In this document: positions 1-5,821 of the stretch, piece after piece | Position numbering within the stretch: the first letter of the stretch is position 1 | Layout: the number at the start of each line of letters is the position of its first letter | Assembly (NCBI GenBank): GCA_021784265.1 | Contig: JAJXTA010000130.1 | Coordinates: 1-7,244 of the forward strand | Direction: 5' to 3' | Source: a bacterium | GTDB lineage: Bacteria; Verrucomicrobiota; Verrucomicrobiia; Limisphaerales; J093 | Length of the DNA: 7,244 nt | Notes under the pieces: model-generated | Told to the model about the DNA's origin: nothing | What the model saw: the letters and a program-made list of their open reading frames with translations, nothing else | The model's database searches: none | Made by a program: the position numbers and the translations under genes

Positions 1-184
1 GACTCAAGTAGATCTGCGGCAACCCGGCCCGCCGCGGGTCATTGACCTCGGCGTTCACGATGCCGTTTTCACCGGCCTGAAGACGGAAAGCGACCTCTAC
101 CTGGCCCTGGGGCAATTGGTGCTCAAGCAGCAACTGCGCTGGTTCACCTCACCGCCGGCCAAGCCGCCGCCTAAAGCGCGCTGA
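1..184 (+). CDS. C-terminal end of an unrecognised protein (5' end outside window)
   Basis: Frame 2 is open from the window edge to a TGA at 182-184; the other two plus frames hit stops early. About 60 residues are visible. They include a 'RVIDLGVHDAVF' stretch, then a helical-looking 'LYLALGQLVLKQQLRWF', and end in a Pro/Lys-rich tail (PPAKPPPKAR). I do not recognise the family. The composition is consistent with real coding sequence: strong hydrophobic alternation followed by a basic tail. It is convergent with the M42 peptidase gene, and the 64-base gap between them contains a GC hairpin. It may be an accidental open frame, although a frame that ends just before a hairpin favours a real gene. 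Confidence 0.5.
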   Translation, partial: TQVDLRQPGPPRVIDLGVHDAVFTGLKTESDLYLALGQLVLKQQLRWFTSPPAKPPPKAR

Positions 185-210
185 GCGCCTGGTTCCCCAC
201 GGCCTCGCCG

Positions 211-231
211 CCGCCGCCGGCCGGGTGGCGG
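211..231 (+). terminator. GC hairpin, possible terminator of the left-edge gene
   Basis: Bases 211-218 (ccgccgcc) pair with 224-231 (ggtggcgg) around a 5-base loop, giving an 8-bp stem with one G-T pair. On the plus strand it lies 27 bases after the stop at 184 and is followed by a weak pyrimidine run (tctctccc), not a true T-tract. In the opposite direction it lies 18 bases beyond the end of the M42 gene, so it could serve both convergent genes. Stems of this kind also arise by chance in GC-rich DNA. Confidence 0.4.
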
Positions 232-248
232 TCTCTCCCAGGCCCGGC

Positions 249-1319
249 TCAGATGGAAACCTTAAACTCCTCGCCGCTCTTCAAGGAGCGCGCGAAGCCG
301 GCGAGCAACTCGGGGATCTGTTCCAGGTCTCGCAGGTTAACCACCTCCACCGGCGAATGCATGTAGCGGTTGGGTAGGCTCACCAAGGCACTGGGAATGC
401 CGCCCCGGGTCCAGAAGATGACGTCCGTATCGGTCCCGCTGGTGGCGGACATGGCTTCATGCTGCAGGTCGATGTGGTGTTTCCTGGCCACCGCCTCCAG
501 GCGGGCGACCACCTCGGGGTGGTTGCAGCCCCCGTGGGTAATCGCTGGTCCCTGTCCCAAATGGATGTCCCCGTGCTGCGCTTGGTTGACCGTGGGGTAA
601 TCCGTGGCGTGGGTGACGTCCACCACCACCGCCACGTCCGGCTTGAGGGAATAGGCGATCTGCCGCGCCCCCAGCAACCCCACCTCCTCCATGATGTTGG
701 CGACGGCGCAGACCTCGGCCTTGAGTCCGTCCCGGTCCTCGCTCAACCGGCGCAGCGCCTCCGCGACGGCGAAGGTGCCGATCCGGTTGTCGAAGGCCCG
801 CGCGATGGCCAGGTCGTTGCGCAACAGGGCGAACTGGTCGGTCAGGGTGATGGGGTCGCCCACCTGGACCAGTTTCTCGGCCTGGCGGCGGCTGCTCACG
901 CCGATGTCGATGAAGAGGTCATGGATTTTGGGCGGTTTGGCGTCCTCCCCACCCTTGGTCAAATGGGGGGCCACGTTGCCCACCACCCCGGTGACGGGCC
1001 CTTTGCGGCTGTGGATGACCACGCGTTGCGCTTTGGTTATCGCCGCGTCCACACCCCCTAGTTTGCGCACGTAAATGAAGCCGTCTTTGTCGATGAAGTT
1101 GACCGTGAGGGCGATCTCGTCCGCGTGGGCCGCCAGCATCAGGCGCGGGGAGCCGCCCTTGTTCAGCACCGCCACGCAATTGCCGTAGGCATCCGAATAG
1201 GTCTCTTCGGCGTAGGCGCGCACGTAGTTCAGCCAGACCCGTTGCCCCCGCGCCTCGTGACCCGAAGGGCTGGGAGTGTTGACGAGGGTTTCCAGGAAAG
1301 TCAGCGAACGTTCGCGCAT
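249..1319 (-). CDS. M42 family metallopeptidase (glutamyl aminopeptidase / FrvX type)
   Basis: This is a cytoplasmic two-metal aminopeptidase that trims short peptides; the family usually forms a tetrahedral dodecamer. With the ATG at 1319 the protein has 356 residues, the usual family length, and begins MRERSLTFLETL followed by 'NTPSPSGHE'. Counting from an alternative TTG at 1358 (369 residues), the visible ligands and catalytic residues are H78 and D80 in AHADEIA, D190 in FDNR, E224/E225 in MEEVG, D247 in VDVTH and H334 in RYMHSPVE. The set is complete, so the enzyme should be active. ATG 1319 is preferred because it puts the family N-terminus in register; neither start has a clear ribosome binding site. 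The usual HMDEIG is HADEIA here, a mild variation. Older annotations call such proteins 'cellulase M' or 'endoglucanase', which is misleading. The gene is divergent from the propeller gene and appears to be transcribed alone. Confidence 0.93.
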   Translation of the reverse strand: MRERSLTFLETLVNTPSPSGHEARGQRVWLNYVRAYAEETYSDAYGNCVAVLNKGGSPRLMLAAHADEIALTVNFIDKDGFIYVRKLGGVDAAITKAQRVVIHSRKGPVTGVVGNVAPHLTKGGEDAKPPKIHDLFIDIGVSSRRQAEKLVQVGDPITLTDQFALLRNDLAIARAFDNRIGTFAVAEALRRLSEDRDGLKAEVCAVANIMEEVGLLGARQIAYSLKPDVAVVVDVTHATDYPTVNQAQHGDIHLGQGPAITHGGCNHPEVVARLEAVARKHHIDLQHEAMSATSGTDTDVIFWTRGGIPSALVSLPNRYMHSPVEVVNLRDLEQIPELLAGFARSLKSGEEFKVSI

Positions 1320-1455
1320 CCGGTCAGTAAACGCGGAACCAGGGTAAAAGAAAACCAAAACCGGGCATGCACTGCCCCCTGTTGCGCCAAAAGTAACGCT
1401 TACCCGCGGGCCAGGAGCGCAGCGCCACCATGGGTAGATTTGTTTGCGGCGGCCA

Positions 1456-1481
1456 TCGCCCCGGAGGTAGTCTCGGGGCGA
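1456..1481. promoter_or_regulatory. Inverted repeat in divergent intergenic region
   Basis: A perfect 8-bp dyad: 1456-1463 (tcgccccg) pairs with 1474-1481 (cggggcga) around a 10-base spacer. It lies between the M42 start and the propeller gene start, so it could be an operator or a structured leader. The shorter palindrome gagcgctc follows at 1488-1495. The role is inferred from position only, and the base composition makes chance dyads plausible. Confidence 0.25.
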
Positions 1482-1505
1482 GTGTTAGAGCGCTCCGGCG
1501 TTCGT

Positions 1506-1542
1506 GCCAAACCCCGGTTGACTCGCGGGACGGGGATTTGGC
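1506..1542. promoter_or_regulatory. Long inverted repeat upstream of the propeller gene
   Basis: The left arm at 1506-1516 (gccaaaccccg) pairs with the right arm at 1531-1542 (cggggatttggc): 11 pairs with one bulged A, extendable by two wobble pairs. The 14-base centre holds TTGACT at 1518-1523, a good -35 hexamer by sequence, but no matching -10 is seen about 17 bases downstream. The dyad ends about 32 bases before the ATG at 1575. It could be an operator covering a promoter or a 5'-leader hairpin. Confidence 0.35.
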
Positions 1543-1562
1543 GTCGGGTGGAGAGAGCCGCG

Positions 1563-1568
1563 AAAGGG
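1563..1568 (+). promoter_or_regulatory. Probable ribosome binding site for the propeller gene
   Basis: The purine-rich aaaggg ends 6 bases before the ATG at 1575. It supports that start over the much earlier in-frame ATG at 1125, which would run through the 5' part of the M42 gene in antisense and place the signal peptide in the middle of the protein. Confidence 0.4.
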
Positions 1569-1574
1569 CAGGTT

Positions 1575-3674
1575 ATGCGACAGAACTGGCTGTGGTTAGT
1601 GATCATGATGTTGGTGGGGTTGGAACGGGGCCACGCGGGCGGCCCGCTTGACCCTTGGGCGTGGCGCAGTCCCGCGCCGACCGGCAATCCCCTCGGGGCG
1701 ATCACGTACGGCGCCGGGCAGTACGTGGCGGTCGGGATGAACGGGGTCATCATCAGCTCACCCGATGGCGTGAGTTGGACGGCCCGCGCCTCCGGCGGCC
1801 TCGACAACTTTTATGGCGTCGCCTACGGGAATGGAGTCTTCGTGGCCGCGGGCACCGGCCCGTATCCGGGCACGAGCGCCAGCCTCGCCACCTCCCCCGA
1901 CGGCGTGAACTGGACGGGGCAAACTTCCGCCGCGAGCGGTGGGCTCCAAGCCGTCACCTACGGCGGGGGGTTGTTCGTGGCGGTGGGACAAGGCGGCACC
2001 ATCGTGACCTCGCCCGACGGTGCCACCTGGACCTCGCGCGCTTCCGGGACCAGCGTCGCCCTCAACTCCATCGCCTATGGCAACGGCCTGTTTGTGGCCG
2101 CCAGCGAAGACCTTTTGGTGGTCACGTCGCCCGACGGGGTCACCTGGACGCCGCAAGCGGCGGGTGGCATCATTAGCGGGCTCTTCGGCCTCAGTTACGG
2201 CGACGGCCACTTCCTGGCCCTGGCCAGCCCCAACACCGTCTTAACCTCCCCGGACGGGGTGGTGTGGAGCACCTGGGACCCAGGAACGACCGGCACCCTG
2301 GCCGCCGTGACCTACGGCGATGGCCAATACCTGGCGGTGGGCGAATCAGGAACGGTGGTGACTTCGCCGGACCGGCAACGGTGGACCGCACCGAGTTCGG
2401 GGACCGGCGGTTCGTTCCTCAGCGTGATTTACGCCGGCGGCCAGTTCGTCGCGGTCGGCATTGGCGACGCGGATTGCCCGGGTTGTGACTCTGCCGGGCT
2501 CGTCGCTACCTCCACTGACGGGACCCATTGGGTCGTGCGCGGTTCCTGGCTGCCCTACGACTTCAGGAGCGTGACCTACGGCAACGGGACGTTTGTCGCC
2601 CTGGGCGCCCCAGCCCAGCCTGCGTGGCCGGGGTCGCAACCCGAACGCCCGTCGGCCTCGCTGCGCCCTGCCGCGGCGTCCGGCGGCCCGGCCTTGCTCG
2701 AGAGCATCGCTGCCACCTCCCCTGACGGGGTGACCTGGACGCCGCACGATCTCGGAACCAATGCCGCGCTCACGGCCGCGGCTTACGGTGCCGGACAGTT
2801 CGTGGCCGTGGGTCCGCGCGGCCAGCTCGCGACGTCCACCGATGGCCTCGCCTGGACGCTGCAAGCCACCGTCACGAACACCGGCTTGGCGGCGGTGACC
2901 TACGGCGCCGGGCAATTCGTGGCCGTGGGCTCTTCCGGCAATGCCGCCGCCATTCTGACCTCGCCCGATGGCGTCCTCTGGACCGCGCGCCAGCCTGTCA
3001 GCCAGGTGTTCCTGCAAGCGGTGGCCTACGGCGGCGGTCAGTTCGTGGCCGTGGGAGGCGCCACCATCCTTACCTCCTCCGATGGGGTTACTTGGACACC
3101 GCGTCTGGCTCCGACCAATGCCTGGTTGAACGCGGTGGCCTACGGCGGCGGTCTCTTCGCGGCGGTGGGCGAAGGCCAGACTGTCGTAACCTCACCGGAC
3201 GGGTTGATGTGGACCGGGCACGACGCGGGGAGGGTGATGAGCCTGGCAGCGGTCGCTTACGGCGGCGGTCGATTCGTCGCCGTGGGCAGGCCCGATGCGC
3301 TCCTCGCGCAGGGCGCGGCGCTCACGTCGTCTGACGGGACAACGTGGACCCCGGACGGCTTCGCCACCCCCCTCCGCCTCGCGGCTGTGACCTGGGGTGC
3401 CAGCCGCTTCGTGGCCGTGGGGGAAGGGGGCGTGATCGTACAGTCCGCCTTGCCTGGGCCGGAGCTGGCCGTGGTGTCGGCGGTGGCCGGTGGCGGCCCG
3501 CAACTGATGCTCCGCGGGCCGGCCGGACAATCGTACGCGGTGCAGACTTCGCTTGATCTGGTCCATTGGACTACCTGGACCAACCTCGTCCTGACCACCA
3601 ATGCCCTCCAGGTGACCGACCCCAGCGGGAGCAGTTACCCGCATCGTTTCTACCGGGCGACCACCGCTCCCTGA
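1575..3674 (+). CDS. Secreted 14-repeat beta-propeller protein with Verrucomicrobia-type C-terminal domain
   Basis: The protein has 699 residues. Residues 1-21 are a signal peptide: MRQNW, a hydrophobic core LWLVIMMLVGL, and GHA before the likely cleavage site, so it is exported. Residues 28-624 carry 14 copies of an approximately 40-residue unit containing 'AVxYGxGxFVAVG' and then 'xxTSPDGVxWT'. The SPDG-W motif resembles a shortened Asp-box (BNR) motif and occurs 13 times; the YG motif occurs 14 times, once as YA and once as WG. The first unit opens with PWAWR and the last stops at GVIVQS, so the two ends complement each other. Residues 345-379 are a Pro/Ala-rich insertion in repeat 8, and repeat 7 has a CPGC pair (301-304). 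Residues 629-699 form the C-terminal domain. No catalytic site is recognised, so an enzyme such as sialidase is not supported. A binding or surface role is inference. The gene stands alone between a divergent and a convergent neighbour. Confidence 0.9.
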   Translation: MRQNWLWLVIMMLVGLERGHAGGPLDPWAWRSPAPTGNPLGAITYGAGQYVAVGMNGVIISSPDGVSWTARASGGLDNFYGVAYGNGVFVAAGTGPYPGTSASLATSPDGVNWTGQTSAASGGLQAVTYGGGLFVAVGQGGTIVTSPDGATWTSRASGTSVALNSIAYGNGLFVAASEDLLVVTSPDGVTWTPQAAGGIISGLFGLSYGDGHFLALASPNTVLTSPDGVVWSTWDPGTTGTLAAVTYGDGQYLAVGESGTVVTSPDRQRWTAPSSGTGGSFLSVIYAGGQFVAVGIGDADCPGCDSAGLVATSTDGTHWVVRGSWLPYDFRSVTYGNGTFVALGAPAQPAWPGSQPERPSASLRPAAASGGPALLESIAATSPDGVTWTPHDLGTNAALTAAAYGAGQFVAVGPRGQLATSTDGLAWTLQATVTNTGLAAVTYGAGQFVAVGSSGNAAAILTSPDGVLWTARQPVSQVFLQAVAYGGGQFVAVGGATILTSSDGVTWTPRLAPTNAWLNAVAYGGGLFAAVGEGQTVVTSPDGLMWTGHDAGRVMSLAAVAYGGGRFVAVGRPDALLAQGAALTSSDGTTWTPDGFATPLRLAAVTWGASRFVAVGEGGVIVQSALPGPELAVVSAVAGGGPQLMLRGPAGQSYAVQTSLDLVHWTTWTNLVLTTNALQVTDPSGSSYPHRFYRATTAP
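1656..3446 (+). repeat. Tandem array of 14 blade-like repeats (coding)
   Basis: Repeat units start near residues 41, 80, 124, 163, 203, 242, 281, 330, 399, 438, 480, 518, 557 and 602 of the propeller protein. Most are 38-45 residues long; unit 8 is about 69 because of its insertion. The units differ clearly at protein level, so most of the array is old. The later units are closer to each other at DNA level: a 21-base identity is shared between 3018-3038 and 3132-3152, covering the codons for the AVAYGGG segment in units 11 and 12. Confidence 0.9.
3459..3671 (+). other. C-terminal domain typical of exported Verrucomicrobia proteins
   Basis: Residues 629-699 of the propeller protein follow the pattern L(x)GPAGQSYAVQTSxDLVHW ... 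TDPSGSSYPHRFYRA and end at the stop. From memory of verrucomicrobial genomes, similar tails close many unrelated secreted proteins, which suggests a shared accessory beta domain. It might help surface retention or export, but that is inference. There is no LPXTG, PEP-CTERM or Por-type sorting signal. Confidence 0.65.
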
Positions 3675-3700
3675 CCGCGCCGTGGGGAACGCTCGCGCCC

Positions 3701-3759
3701 GCGGGGCTGAGCACCCCGCCGACCGGTTCTTGCTCGGCGGACGCGGAAGTCTCCCGCCG
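3701..3759. terminator. Two GC hairpins in the convergent gap
   Basis: Bases 3701-3706 (gcgggg) pair with 3714-3719 (ccccgc) around a 7-base loop, and 3735-3740 (cggcgg) pair with 3754-3759 (ccgccg) around 13 bases. They sit between the propeller stop at 3674 and the end of the transferase-like gene at 3765, where a bidirectional terminator is expected. Neither has a T-tract on either strand, so intrinsic termination is uncertain. Confidence 0.3.
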
Positions 3760-3764
3760 CAGCC

Positions 3765-4577
3765 TCAGGCGGACGCGGGCAGACGGACCTGAAACGGGCT
3801 GGCGGCGGCAAGCCCAGCCAAGTCTCCCTGGAGGAACCCCGCCACGTAATCCTCGGTTTCTAAGAGATGGCGCCGGACCGGTTGTTCCTCCCGCCGCACC
3901 AGGTATTTCAGTTCCTGGGTGTCGGGGGACCAGCGGGTGCCATTGAAGAACTCGGCGCCGGCGAACTGGGTCTTGTAGAGGGCATTCGCGGAGTAACAAG
4001 AGCCCAGGTAGAGGTGGCGCGCGCGGCGTTGGGCGAAGAGCTGGGCCGCTGCGGTCATCATGTAGAGCCCGAGATTGCGCCGATAATAGTTCAGGTCGTA
4101 GAAGCCATAATAGTAATAAGCCATGCGGGGTTCCTGACAATAGAGCGTCACGGTGCCCACTTCGGCCCCGGTGCCGCTGTCGGTGAAGAGCAGGAGATGG
4201 GAGGTGATCGGGCTGGCGAACAGGGCTTCAAGCCGCTCGTCGCTCATCACGCCCTTGCCGAACTTGATGTCCGCGTAGGTCCGATAGAACGCGCGCCGCG
4301 CCGCGGTGAACTCGAACCGCGCCCGAGGCACGAGGTCGAATTGGATCCCCGCCCCTTTGCGCAGGACACGCCGGTTCTCCGATGACGGCTCGAAGCGGGC
4401 CAAGTCCACCCGGAGATGGCGACAGAGATAGAACCGGTCCAGGGCGCGGGAGGAGGGCAGAAAGCCGGCGGCGAACAAGTCCGCCGGCGTCTCGGCCGCC
4501 TCAGGGAACGCCCAGACGGCGTAGGGGAAGATGTAGTTGGGGTAGTCCGACTTGTGCTCGGAAAAGAGGAGCTTCAT
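3765..4577 (-). CDS. Ate1/Bpt-related GNAT-fold protein (aminoacyl-tRNA-protein transferase-like)
   Basis: The protein has 270 residues from ATG 4577. Ate1/Bpt enzymes move Arg or Leu from charged tRNA to the N-terminus of proteins, marking them for degradation. Family-like segments in order: FEPSSENRRVLRK (62-74), compared with the Bpt 'F.PSRSQRRxLKR' motif; FYRTYADIKFGKGVMS (97-112); YYYYGFYDLNYYRRNLGLYM (154-173), matching the 'FYDPxxxxRSLG' core; YLGSCY (190-195); LYKTQF (200-205); and NGTRW (212-216). The N-terminal cysteine cluster of Ate1/Bpt is missing: only C52 lies in the expected area, in FYLCRHLRVDL. It is therefore a divergent relative, perhaps with a different donor or acceptor, or simply a GNAT acyltransferase. 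The longer reading back to 4691 adds a low-complexity extension inside alr and is rejected. The start overlaps the alr stop (ATGA), which suggests coupled translation. Confidence 0.7.
   Translation of the reverse strand: MKLLFSEHKSDYPNYIFPYAVWAFPEAAETPADLFAAGFLPSSRALDRFYLCRHLRVDLARFEPSSENRRVLRKGAGIQFDLVPRARFEFTAARRAFYRTYADIKFGKGVMSDERLEALFASPITSHLLLFTDSGTGAEVGTVTLYCQEPRMAYYYYGFYDLNYYRRNLGLYMMTAAAQLFAQRRARHLYLGSCYSANALYKTQFAGAEFFNGTRWSPDTQELKYLVRREEQPVRRHLLETEDYVAGFLQGDLAGLAAASPFQVRLPASA
4574..4577 (-). promoter_or_regulatory. ATGA stop/start overlap between alr and the transferase-like gene
   Basis: The alr stop (TGA, 4574-4576) and the next start (ATG, 4575-4577) share four bases. No Shine-Dalgarno sequence is visible before this ATG, so re-initiation by ribosomes finishing alr is the likely way it is translated. 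Confidence 0.8.
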
Positions 4578-5821
4578 GGCTGGGGGCGAGGCGGTGGGGA
4601 GGCAGTTGCGGCGGGTGGGGTGTGGCGATAGACCCGGGGGAGCCGGGCCCGCCACGCCGTCATCACCTCGTAGGAAACGGTCCCTTTCCAACGGGCCACG
4701 TCATGCGCCGTGATCTCCTCGTCGGCCTGGCGCCCCAGGAGCACGGCTTCGTCCCCGGGACGGACCTCCGGGGCCTCGGTCACGTCCACCATCATCGCAT
4801 CCATCGCCACCCCGCCCAAGATCGGCGCCCGCCGGCCCGCGAGGAGCACATGGCCTTGGTTCCGCACCCGGGGGAAGCCATCGGCGTAACCCAGTGGCAG
4901 CACGGCCAGCCGGCGGCGGGTGGTGGCCCGGTAGCGCATGCCGTAGCCCACGGTATCGCCCGGAAACAGGTCGCGGACGGTGGCGACCGCGGCGCGCACG
5001 CTCATGGCTGGGGCCAACCCGGGCAGGCGCCGGCACACCGCGGAGGGATAAACCCCCAACGGCAGAATCCCCAGCCGCACCATATCGCCGTGCGCTTCGG
5101 GCAGATCCAGGAATCCACCCGAGTTGCACAGGTGGCGGAGGGCGGGCGAGGAGGGCGCGGCGGTCCAGGCCGCCAGGGCCTGGTCGAACCGCGCCCGTTG
5201 CTCGTGGGCGAAGGTTTTATCGGCCTCATCCGACATGGCGAAATGGGTCATGACGCCGGCGAGTTCGAGCGCCGGGAGGCTGGCCAGTTGCGCCAACAAC
5301 GGGGCGGCGGCGGTCCACCGCACCCCATACCGGCTCATCCCGGTATCGATTTCGAGGTGCACGACGGCCGGCTTGCCGCGCGCGGTCGCCAGCTCGGCCA
5401 ACCGACGCGCCGTGGCCAGGTCTCCCACGCAACAGACCAAATCGTACTCGAGGCACCAGGGCAACTCCGCCTCCGGCCGGGCGCCGAAGAGCAGGATCGG
5501 CGCGCGGATGCCCCCGGCGCGCAGGGCCAGCGCCTCGTCCAGCGTGGCGGTCGCCAGCATCACCGCACCGTGCGCCAAGGCCGTTTGCGCCGCCGCCAAC
5601 GCCCCGTGGCCGTAGGCCTCGTCTTTGACCACCGCCAAGACCCGCAACCCGGGCGGCTTGGCTTGGTTGATGAGGTCCCAATTCCGGCTCAGTTGGGCCA
5701 GGTCGATTTCGACCCAGGCCGGCCGGCGCGGGGAGGCTGCCAAGGGAGGCTCGCTGAGGCCGGGGCCCGAGCGGCGGTCGTCGCGGGTGCGCGGATCGAT
5801 GGCGGGTGGCCCCAGTCTCAC
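4574..5821 (-). CDS. alr: Alanine racemase
   Basis: A cytoplasmic PLP enzyme that interconverts L- and D-alanine and supplies D-Ala for peptidoglycan. It has 415 residues from a GTG start, including a roughly 35-residue Pro/Arg-rich N-terminal extension. The PLP-binding lysine is K66 in VVKDEAYGHG (usually VVKANAYGHG), with Y70 beside it. Other landmarks are DTGMSRYG with R164 (Geobacillus R136), THFAMSDE with H193, NSGG at 233-236, VRLG with R249 facing the pyridine nitrogen (R219), the catalytic Y293 in VGYGMRY (Y265), MDAMMVDV with D341, and GTVSYE at 380-385. Both catalytic bases are present, so racemase activity is expected. Glu157 replaces the lysine (K129) that is carbamylated in classical enzymes, and the usual 'YG' after the VRxG segment reads LG. 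The C-terminus ends in a Pro-rich tail. The gene overlaps both neighbours by four bases. Confidence 0.95.
   Translation of the reverse strand: MRLGPPAIDPRTRDDRRSGPGLSEPPLAASPRRPAWVEIDLAQLSRNWDLINQAKPPGLRVLAVVKDEAYGHGALAAAQTALAHGAVMLATATLDEALALRAGGIRAPILLFGARPEAELPWCLEYDLVCCVGDLATARRLAELATARGKPAVVHLEIDTGMSRYGVRWTAAAPLLAQLASLPALELAGVMTHFAMSDEADKTFAHEQRARFDQALAAWTAAPSSPALRHLCNSGGFLDLPEAHGDMVRLGILPLGVYPSAVCRRLPGLAPAMSVRAAVATVRDLFPGDTVGYGMRYRATTRRRLAVLPLGYADGFPRVRNQGHVLLAGRRAPILGGVAMDAMMVDVTEAPEVRPGDEAVLLGRQADEEITAHDVARWKGTVSYEVMTAWRARLPRVYRHTPPAATASPPPRPQP
5818..5821 (-). promoter_or_regulatory. GTGA stop/start overlap between the unknown membrane protein and alr
   Basis: The stop of the upstream gene (TGA, 5818-5820) overlaps a GTG start for alr (5819-5821). 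This decides the alr start: no other M or GTG occurs before the conserved VEIDL segment, and the arrangement mirrors the ATGA junction at the far end of alr. Confidence 0.7.

Noticed and set aside
1125..1574. In-frame upstream extension of the propeller ORF (150 extra codons)
   Set aside because: It runs antisense through the start of the M42 gene, looks low in coding quality, and would bury an obvious signal peptide. ATG 1575 has a purine-rich site before it.
2346..3017. Minus-strand ORF inside the propeller gene
   Set aside because: Its repeated 'GHE' and 'RGR' patterns mirror the plus-strand repeats; it has no independent motif.
1656..3446. Nucleotide-level tandem repeat or CRISPR-like array
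   Set aside because: The periodicity follows protein blades of variable length (about 115-207 bases) with diverged DNA; there are no short identical repeats with uniform spacers.
1575..3674. Sialidase or other glycoside hydrolase activity for the repeat protein
   Set aside because: The Asp-box-like motif is one residue shorter than the classical BNR box, and no arginine triad or nucleophile pair is recognisable. A fold resemblance does not support an enzyme call.
192..3690. 12-base inverted match: gttccccacggc at 192-203 and gccgtggggaac at 3679-3690, both just after plus-strand stops
   Set aside because: A few 12-base matches are expected by chance in a window of this size, and the match does not extend or form part of a recognisable element.
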